This document shows positions 55,201 through 64,000 of a stretch of DNA of 64,000 bases, piece by piece. The stretch is from Kappaphycus alvarezii (taxonomy: Eukaryota > Rhodophyta > Florideophyceae > Gigartinales > Solieriaceae). The first letter of the stretch is position 1. Every line of letters begins with the position of its first letter. The notes beneath the pieces are model-generated. The model was not told the origin of the DNA and ran no database searches. It worked only from the letters and a program-made list of their open reading frames with translations. Position numbers and translations under genes: made by a program. The stretch is from NCBI GenBank assembly GCA_002205965.3, contig NADL03000740.1, positions 2,170,001 through 2,234,000 on the forward strand, in the 5' to 3' direction.

Positions 55201-58200
55201 GATTTCGCGCCGATTACTTGTCAGCAGGCCTACTCACAAATGTTCAAATAAGGTCCCAGTTTCTGTCTTGTACGTGGCAAAGCTAGCGTCCGAATAATTA
55301 TTTGATTTAATGTTGTTGATGTTCATATTCGGAAATGGCCACAAGCTATGAAATGGTTCGCTCTGTACTACAAGACGATACAGTAATTTTTGTATGGTAC
55401 CGTATCAATCCTCTCGGATTAAACGTTACATATTCACTCGAAGTTAATCATAGTTTATCAAATGGTTAAGCTATCACGCAATCTTTGGTCGAGAGACCTA
55501 ATATAAACCAAGAACACGTTTTTGGGGCAGAGTGAATGTTTTGAGAGGAGATTAACTTCACGAGAGAAAAATAGACCTATTATTTCATCGGTTCAAGTGG
55601 GGGATCAGGAAAGAGCCCCATCTGGAGGTCAAGTGGTGGGGTACGTTCGCTGTTCTCCGAGATTCAGCATGAAAGCGGTGTGCTGGAGGTCAAATGCAGA
55701 AACATGTGTCTTAAGTCTCCTGAATTCAGACAGACGATGCTTCCCTCGACGGTCTCTTGTGAATTAACTGAAGCGCCTGGAGTCCGGTTGAACCGATTTT
55801 TTTCCGCAAATGCCAATGGCGATAGGTAGAAGGCCCATAAACTCAGCCCAACAAGGTAGCGCATAATATTTCTCTTTCTGCTGTTCGGTGTGCTGTTAAT
55901 TTCATTAACTCTAAAAGGAAGCCTCGATATTTTAGTAATTTTCTGAGAATATTTTTAATAATAAAAGCCCCGAAGGGTAACTTGTGTTACAGATGCTAGT
56001 AATGTGAGTACAAAAGATTCGAAAGTGGAAGCGCCAAACTACCGACTCCCAGTAGCGCTTCACATTTTAGATTTAATACAGTGAAGTTTATTTATTTACT
56101 TATTACTGAATGCGGCTATTCAACGTCCGAGCATCCAGCACTAGCAATTAAAGCTTGACACTGTGTTTTTCCTCTTTTCTCGTTCCCACTCATCAGTTCC
56201 GGTAGTCGGGAGCGGGCATAGGGTATTTATACTAAACTAAACGTGAATGTAGATGTTTCAATGTAACAAGGCGAGCTGCCGACTGTGCTGAAATCAACGT
56301 TTTGCTAATGAGCAGGCAAAAAGTAAACCCTGTGACAACAGAAATCCGTAACCGTAGACATCAAAAAAAACAGTGGCAACAGCTCATATATTGCAAATTC
56401 TTAACATTTGCAGGACCCTTTTGAATCCCAAAAGTAAGTAAATTATTACTGCGTAAATATTTTTTAAGGATTAAAGAGTTCTTCCGGTATTTCTTTAGTA
56501 TTTAGTTAGTACAAAAAGGTACTAATAACTTTCTATACCATTATCCAAAACGATGGAGGATTTGAAATATTTCCGCTATTTGAGATATGTATCCTATTGA
56601 AAGTAAATTATAGTGCAGATTACTGAAAACATCTTGAATTACGAGGTAAAAAAAGCAGATTGGCGCTTGCTGGAGTGCAATGCGTTGAATCGTACGTTCT
56701 CTCCGTTAGTACGGATTGGCCTACAGTCAATGAAACGAAACGAAACGACGCAAAGACCCACAGGGCTTTCGAGTTCCTCTTTATTTTTAAGCAATTTGCA
56801 GTGCCGTAGCTCAGAGAAACGCCTGAAGGCTAGTGAGGTTGTAGGGCAGAGCGAAGGGGGTGGTAGAGCGGGAGTAGACTACACTGGGGCGGGTGGGGTG
56901 CGAAACCCTGCGGGTTGTAAGGCCGGACCGTATCCGCGGAGTCTTGTGATCCGAAAGCATCCGTGTCGACGCGAATTATCTATAGAGGGCGCGGCAAAAG
57001 CCGAAGGTCACGTGACAACACGAAGCGTAACGAAAAGATGCAGAAAAACTGCGAATCTCCAATAGGAGTAGGAAAGTGTCACCAACGACACTCAAGACGG
57101 TGGAAACCGATTTGTGTATAGAAACCGGTTTTCCGAAGGCGCCAAGAGGCAGACACATGTCGATCTATAAAAAATGGGAAAGGATCTCGTAACGTTAGTA
57201 GACAAAAGAAAAAGGAATCTCGAAGGATGTTTGAACGAAAGGAAAACAGGAACACCCGAGCGGATAAACGAGGCAATAGCCAGAAACGCCGCTGACGCGG
57301 GGAAATGAGGGGACGATAGCTGGGGGTTAGGTTTAGAGCAAACAACAGGGTACCTGTTTAGTTAGGGTTTGCTACATATAAATAATAAGTATAACTACTA
57401 TTACTACTTGCTACAAGTAAAGTCAGTGTCAGGTCCCCTAGTACAATAACAAATATATAAATATAGTGACTAAATGAAAAGAAAATTGGCCCAATGGGCG
57501 GCGGTGATATGCAAAAATCTCGGTCCCATCGTGGGGGTCCGACTGGTCCCTCTAGAGAGGTCTGCGGTCAAGTCCTTCTGGCTTACAGCCCATTGCTGAC
57601 AGAAGCCTCGCGTACAGTAACGCTCACCAAAAGGTGTTCGAAATTCGATAACGTAAACGGCTCAAAGCCGGGGGTGAGCGGTGGCACGTGCTATTGCTCT
57701 ACACTTGCGGGCGATTATGAAAAAAGAAGTGTTTTTGCTAGCTGAGTCTGAGCTGAAGATCGATGAATTGGTTCCCTCCTTTACTCACCGTAGTGCAGGA
57801 GTCTTACTACTTATAAACAATCCCGGCACCGTCCACTAGCCCCGGCATGAGCGGGAAATTGTGTCTACTATGATAAAATCATTCCAGAGTATGCATATAT
57901 GTCTACTGTAGTAAATATCTATAGATTCTGTGGCCTAGATAAACCTGACATAGATATAAATATCAATAGAATATCTACTGTATAGATATAGTAGAATTGC
58001 ACCCTCATAAAAGGGTGCAAGGGCGAGGACTACAGTATACTGTAATATTTGCGCAATTCGCATATACGTAGATTTTTCCTACATCCTTCTCTCCCGCCCA
58101 TATTCTTTCTCTAGTATACATCCGTCCGTGGGATCTATTGTTCAACTGGTAAATCGCATATGTTTTGGAAAAGGACTCTGATTAGTGCTTCTAATTTCCC

Positions 58201-58328
58201 AACCTTCGAAAACCCATCAGAAGGATTGCTCGAAGTTCGCATAAAGCCAAAATGACAAATCTCATTCCTCTGGTACGCTTGACGTACGATCATCAGTCCT
58301 TTCTCCAGGGTTTAAGGGCACTTTTTGA
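55201..58328. other. Degenerate, possible LTR-like stretches
   Basis: No gene recognised. Around 57340-57480 an AT-rich, promoter-like sequence with ATATAAATA motifs could belong to an LTR. A 9-bp inverted repeat (TTGCACCCT...GGGTGCAA) lies near 57996-58020. Neither could be paired with a second copy. Confidence 0.3.
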
Positions 58329-60974
58329 TCACATAGAATAGGCTTTTAGAGTCCGTGAACATTGATAAGGGTATTTTTGTTCCATGGTTGACTCTAGAAC
58401 GTGCCTGATTATGTAGACCGCATCAAAAGCGTCAGCGAAGGCGTAAAATTCCGCACCTAGGACAGAACGCGTGACTCCTCGGCTCTTGTGACTCGAGTAC
58501 GTGAGTACATTGCACCTGTAAGATTCGTCCGTAAGGAGCACTATGTATCCTAGTTGCGATGTATTGTCACTATTTTTAGCGAAGGAAGAGTCCGCGTAGA
58601 CTTTTAGCATCAGTGTGTTGAAGTCAATTTTATAGTACTTGAGAGATATAAGTGGGCCCTTATTCACGTGTGGGACGGTTTTGTTTATGCGATTGATGTT
58701 GGTTTTTGGAGAACCTACTCTCAGTTACTTGAGCTGCCATGTTGACTGCATAACATATCTACCGCCTTGTTTGCGTAAAACAAGCCATTTTGTGACTTAA
58801 TGACCTAAAATTCGAGAAGTCTCCATCAGATGGAAGTACCTTGAGACTTTTTGAATACTGGTGATGACTGAGCTCGAAGCCAAAGTCTGTTTTTGGACTG
58901 TCACTCCCGCAAATATGATATCATCGTACTCCCTCTCTCTCGCTATAAATTTTGGAAGTGTTTCCTCTCCCAGTTTCTTAAACTGATCATTCTCGTACGA
59001 CAATGAGTCATCCACGTACATCCCGATCACCTCTATCAGCTTAGAGCTTTCATTGCTAAAAAACGAAATATAACTATTGGAAGGCCTCATAACGAAGACC
59101 TGACTTCAGCGAAGACTCGTCATCATGGTGCAGCAGTCTTCGGAGTTTGAAAGTCTGTACAGGAGCTAAATTAGCTCCAGCAGATATCCGTCAGATATCT
59201 CGAGCTCCTTAGGAGGCTTTAATAAGCCTTTCTCAAAAGGTTTCCCTCGGACTGAAAGTAAGCTCGCTCGACGTCTTGCGACCAGATGTAGCATCCAAGT
59301 ATGTCTGCTACCGCTACTAGAGTTCTCATTAAATTGACTCATGGTAGTGGCATCGTGGACTAGAAATCTGTTTTCTTTATCATTGTACCACTGAACCACA
59401 AACCTAGCTTTAGGGTATTCCTCCTCGGTATCCATACTCTTCATAGAAAGCACGAATCTTCTAGTCATTATATTGGAGTCTTCGGGGACATCATTTTTCA
59501 ATACTTTCTTCCAAGTTCTATTCTCAATTAGCCCCGGTAGCTCTATACCTTTGGCTTCCCTGATGGATCGAAAGTAGCACCTGGGATTCGTTGGATGGAG
59601 TACTATTTCTCTAACCCGGCGGAAGGCTCAAAAAGAACCCGTTTCGAGGCGTTTGTAGGATCCTTTGAGAACCTATTTTGGTAATATTGCACCTTACCAG
59701 TAACATTTTGTGAGAGGGACTCGGGGCAATCAGATACTTTGTGCCCGGGACGACCACATCCCCAACAGCGAATTTTTGCTGGTTTCCACTGATTAATTCG
59801 TAGTGCCTATCGGGTTACACCTTTGCTTGAATAGCGACGTTTAATTGCCATGCGTTTCATATGTTTGGCTCCTACGGACATTGCTGGGGTCTCGAGGATA
59901 GCGCCGCTGTCCATTATAGAGAGCCTAGGTACTCTACCGCGAATTACTGGATCAATCTCATTTGCCGAAAAAAATAGGACTTTTCTGGTCCCTCATTCGT
60001 CCCAATTTCTCTTCCTGTTCGAACTGCACGGCGGCAATCAGCTGGATATAGAGTGCTTGGTAAGAAAGATCACATATGTTTGCCAGAATACAAGCGTATG
60101 TAGCTCAGGATTATCTAATAACAGCGGATTGATGGAATTCCACTTTGTGACTCTCAGAGCTCGCGTGTTCCGGGGCCTAAAGTGTAAGTTTCGATATCTA
60201 TTCATGACTCTTTTCAATAGCGTCGCTTACACTGCAGTTCGTCACATAGAATTGGCTAGCTATCAAGCTTCGAAGGTACGTGGCTATGTGATCCTGGTGA
60301 GACGCCAAGTTATACTCGTCGCGTAAAACGTTGATGGCCTGACGGAAGTATTGGAATTTTCCCTCTACATGTCGAGTGTAGAAACGTTTTGCGTTGCCGG
60401 TAAGGAGCTGGTGTAGATACTTAAATCTTTACGCCGACGTCAAAGAATATTCCTGGCAAGCATAGACGTACTCTGATAGATACTTATTCCAACATTCGCC
60501 TAAGGTATCAGAGAATTTATTGCTTTCGTCTCTGAATCTTTGAGGTAAATAATGGGATATTTTGTCCTCAAATACGTGACCTGAGCCAATAGAACTGCTA
60601 CTGGACACCCTTTGATCCGATTTACTTCCCGTTCGCTTTAAATTTTCTAGAGATAAATAGCAATCAATGCATCTCAGGGCGGTCAAGAGATCACCATTGG
60701 AATATCTAGTGGATGCAACTGTTTTGAGGAATATCCCCGACTCATGTGACACTGTGTTGATTAACTTTGTCGTATGAAAGGACAAAAACCTGTGCAATAT
60801 TGTTTTATTAGAGAGCATGGACGGAGCAAAGAGTAGCGTAGGTGGATAGTCGGCTGACATGAGATCCTTGAGGGCTGCACCGTTCAGAGTGGTAGCTGAC
60901 TCATAGTTACGAACAAGCTCCACAAATACGCGCTGGACGTCGTTATACTGGCCGATAGCTTGTAGGAACAGCAT
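58329..60974 (-). mobile_element. Ty1/copia element, protease and integrase deleted
   Basis: Minus-strand gag (60974-60429, intact frame) contains FSDTLGECWNKYLSEYVYAC, typical of copia gag. Next, an intact zinc knuckle lies at 59767-59726: CWGCGRPGHKVSDC, CX2CX4HX4C. Only about 150 bp later the RT begins: LPGLIENRTWKKVLKN, then RRFVLSMK and YPKARFVVQWYND (about 59560-59380), with catalytic YVDD in GMYVDDSLSYEND (about 59028-58990). RNase H (58667-58329) has VYADSSFAKNSDNTSQLGYI and RGVTRSVLGAEFYAFADAFD. Protease and integrase, which should lie between knuckle and RT, are absent, so it is a deletion derivative. RT is broken by frameshifts; gag, knuckle and RNase H are well preserved. Confidence 0.85.
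60429..60974 (-). CDS. Ty1/copia gag, open frame
   Basis: A 181-codon frame encoding the capsid-like part of the copia element. It is mostly helical, with DECW-like GECWNKYLSEYVYACQEYSL near its end, matching the UBN2-type gag region seen in copia elements. The first ATG used here may lie inside the original gag. The zinc knuckle is in a separate frame about 660 bp further on. Confidence 0.6.
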   Translation of the reverse strand: MLFLQAIGQYNDVQRVFVELVRNYESATTLNGAALKDLMSADYPPTLLFAPSMLSNKTILHRFLSFHTTKLINTVSHESGIFLKTVASTRYSNGDLLTALRCIDCYLSLENLKRTGSKSDQRVSSSSSIGSGHVFEDKISHYLPQRFRDESNKFSDTLGECWNKYLSEYVYACQEYSLTSA

Positions 60975-60999
60975 TTTGTTCCGTATATGGAAAAAGTCA

Positions 61000-63900
61000 A
61001 CTTAATTCCCCCCTTTTATGTATTTTCTTTCTTTTTTCTTTTCCTGTTTTCTTCGTTTTTGAGTGGCTTTTGACTGATTTTTAGCACACGTGTGCCTCTG
61101 GATTGATCACTGTGGGAGTGGAATCTACTTTACGCTGAGATTTTTTTGATTTTTTGAGGCAAAGGCAGAAATATTTTTCAATTCAAATTTCAAAAGCAGT
61201 TTACTGTACTAGATCCAGTCATGTGAGTAGACCTACACTACTCACTGTCAACTAAGTTGGCAGTATAAGCTTTCCCACTAAGATGAAGCTGTAAGTGAGA
61301 GTGGCTTTCGAAGGTTACCGAGCAAGTCTTGCAGGTCGGCGGGTTCTTTTTGATCTCACGACGAGTAATGTGTCTGTGGCTAAGAAGATGGTCGATAAAC
61401 GTCTTCCGGCTGTTGCAAGTTACGTTTCACAGCTTGCAATAGCGCTTTCCTTGAGGTCTTTGGGTGGTTGTCCTCTGAGTAGCCCTGTTCGATATCCGAG
61501 ACGACGATCTAACTTGTAGGAATGATGAATTTAATAAGTCCCATTATTCGGCTTACAGGAATATCTAATCGTAACCATATATGTATTGAGGTAGTCAGAG
61601 AGACCAACGCTACCCAATGTTTCAAAGCCACCAAATCAAGAAAAAGATATGCATAAATTAAAAAAGAGCGGTTGGGTTTTTCAGAGTCGAGAACTGTCGA
61701 ATATTTGTCCCCTGAAACGAAAATGTGATTTGCCACCGATCAGAATTTTTACTATAATTTCCGCAGTTGTGGCTAGGGACTACTGAAAACTACTCTTGAG
61801 TGATATTCAGGGGGATGGCCGCAGTGACTCAGACATTTCTCATTTTTTCGAGGTCGGCCATTGCAAGTACATTTTCTTGTCACCTTTACAACCTACTACT
61901 GTCCTTGCCCGAATTTAGTATCAGGATGGTGTCTTAAGCAAATTACTATACGGTGCTCGGAGTATAAAAAAATGAGGTAATTTTTTTCATTTTACTGTGC
62001 ACTGTAATAATCAGTAGTGTAAGAAAAATTGGAACAGTGGCCACTGTCAATCATTCCTCCAATATTCATTACCACCTAACTCAAGATTCTAGATTACTCA
62101 AAATATCTACTTAACTGGACTATAGATGGTGCATAAACTATTCTACACTAATGGGACCTGCTTTGTGACCAATCTACCCAGAAATGCCGGCTATTGACCA
62201 GCTCTCCTGGGCCGCCGGAGACTAACACTCATTATCGGCCGTTTTTGACCTTGACGAAAGTTGGCCGAGTAATTTTTGTGTATGCTAACCAAGTAGTTAA
62301 AATGCTGGATGAAATGTACAATTCACTCCTAAATTAAGGGAGATGTTTCCTAAACTGCGCTGTTTTGGTGGAAGATCTCCTTTTTCCTCAAACATCTTGC
62401 TTTTCTCGCCGACTAAATTACCTGCTAGACAGCTTTTCTGGTTATTAATTGTTTTATTCTCACCTGGAAAAAGATTCTTGTGCCTTTTTTGTTTTTTGTG
62501 CTTTTGCTGTTCCTGAAGTCAAGTCTCTCGGCCAGGTAGCACAACTCTTTCTGGTTTATAATGCGAAAAACGTTTCGCACATATACAAAGTAGAGACTAC
62601 GGCCGCAGTACTACAGGACAATATTTTATCGCGCGGGATCAGAAGTTTCGCGTGAGATTTGGAGACTTGACTTGTAATGGGAAAGCAAAGAAAAAATAAG
62701 AAAAAGTGAACGCCGAGAACCAAACACATGCCAATATGTTCAGAACTACAGTCAAAACTGAAGTAAACTAGGTCAAATATAAGATTTTTTCTCCAAAAAG
62801 ACTCTCGGCTGTTTTGATATTAAGAACAGTCAGATATTGGAAGGGATTTCAGAGTAAAGCCCGAGGAATTCCAAATTTCAGGACTTATATACATAATGCA
62901 CGCTTAAATTTTATTCTCATGTTGTCAAATTCAAATCCGGACCATTTCTTTTGAGAAAAGTCCAACCGATTGGTTGCTCACTAAATAACTCAAAACGGGT
63001 AGCACTCGTGATAATATTTCTTATAGTATTTTCAAAAATAAGATAATTACGTACTTAAATACTCTATGAATGTCTCGAAAAAGTAACCATGTGTTTCTTT
63101 GGATTTAAAAAGCCTGTAATCTTTAATCCTACTTAAAATTACCGTATCGAATTGATATAGCCTCCTGAATATACTCGCAGATTTCCGAAAATAGTTTATT
63201 GTTAAAATAAGTGGAGATTTTGAATAAACTTCGACAAATCATCACCATTTAAAGTGAATTTATCAACGCATTTAAGAAATGTTTTTGAAGAGAAGCCTCA
63301 ATGTGGAAATGATATGGAATGAAGGTAAGTGGGGAAAACTTCAACGTAGCCCAGTGCAGTCATGATGTTTTTATAATAATCTTCTAATTTTATGTGTTTC
63401 TTGAAACCTATTATAAATAATTTATACCTTTAAAACTCTGAACAGTTTTAACTACGGAAATAGAGACTAATGATGGATGGAAAAGCTTTTTCCACAGATT
63501 TAAGCAGTGATTTTCAAATTAAGTTTTAGTTGTAGCCCTGATTTCATTCTTGGGATGCGATAGTGATGGCAGGCTAGCTTTTAATTTTGAGTACTTTTCA
63601 TGATAGAGTCTATCACAAAATTTGGCAAAGAATCGATTTCATACTCTACTTTATTGGACGCGTGCGATAATAATGAAGGATGCCAAAAAAAAATCAATTT
63701 TGCAAATTCTAAGATTGACGCACGCCATATGGATGCAGGCAAGTGGTACATGAATTTAAGTTGGGCATTTTTTTAAACTGTGAAGTGCTTCTATTTCAAA
63801 TTTGCTATTAAAATGTTTAAACTAACATTATTTTCATTTATTTATTGTACATTTCTTTCGCAGTACCTCATTTTAATTGATATTCCTCTTTTTTGATAAA

Positions 63901-64000
63901 GAACTTCTAACTATTTACTTTTTTTGGTTCATAATTATATAAAATAGCTCTTTCAAAATTTGTCTTTTAATCAGACTCGATTCAACTTCTCTATGTCCTT
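61000..64000. other. AT-rich degenerate sequence, no gene recognised
   Basis: Very AT-rich, especially beyond 62.7 kb, with stops in all frames. Nothing here supports a gene, an RNA gene or a named element. Confidence 0.5.

Noticed and set aside
1-64000. tRNA or rRNA genes
   Set aside because: I looked for the conserved T-arm pattern and rRNA cores and found no convincing candidate; a covariance-model scan would be decisive.

Overview
This is nuclear DNA from a eukaryote, most likely a multicellular red alga (Florideophyceae; a Chondrus-like genome fits best). The clues are intron-poor, tightly packed genes, a carotenoid-isomerase-like oxidoreductase with a transit-peptide-like N-terminus (a plastid-bearing organism), chromodomain Ty3/gypsy and Ty1/copia elements, and a sharp split between a gene island and repeat-filled flanks. 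The lineage is inferred from content; no rRNA or organelle gene confirms it.

Layout. 0-20 kb is a transposon graveyard: a broken Myb/SANT-like coiled-coil gene (0.4-1.5 kb) beside a G-rich minisatellite, a decayed minus-strand Ty3/gypsy pol (4.5-6.8 kb), a plus-strand Ty1/copia RT fragment (7.5-8.7 kb), a non-LTR C-terminal fragment (10.9-11.7 kb), Harbinger-like and pogo-like DDE transposase remains (11.8-15.3 kb), and a plus-strand chromodomain Ty3/gypsy element (15.6-20.0 kb) whose integrase and chromodomain are still readable. 21-46.4 kb is the gene island: CRTISO-like oxidoreductase (+), Rab escort protein (+), NudC (+, one intron), a small unknown protein (-), a DVPC-type SAM methyltransferase-like protein (-), GMP synthase (+), a ZFC3H1/Red1-like nuclear protein (-), a BET bromodomain protein (+), and two related low-complexity proteins (- and +). 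46.4-64 kb is again degenerate: a hairpin and Harbinger-like transposase (52.3-53.6 kb), a LINE RT (54.2-55.2 kb), an internally deleted Ty1/copia element (58.3-61.0 kb) and an AT-rich end with nothing recognisable.

The island genes are mostly in head-to-head and tail-to-tail pairs (methyltransferase/GMP synthase, ZFC3H1/BET, and the two low-complexity paralogues are divergent). Many have a palindromic GTAC/CAGTAC array 150-500 bp upstream of the start codon. Several also have a CACGTG box and a pyrimidine-rich, G-poor leader. This shared promoter layout is the most interesting candidate novelty here.

Nearly every conserved island gene is split by small frameshifts, and most of those that could be placed precisely lie in homopolymers, while the encoded motifs remain excellent. 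I read these as probable sequence or assembly errors rather than pseudogenes, so CDS entries span the whole gene and list where the frame changes.
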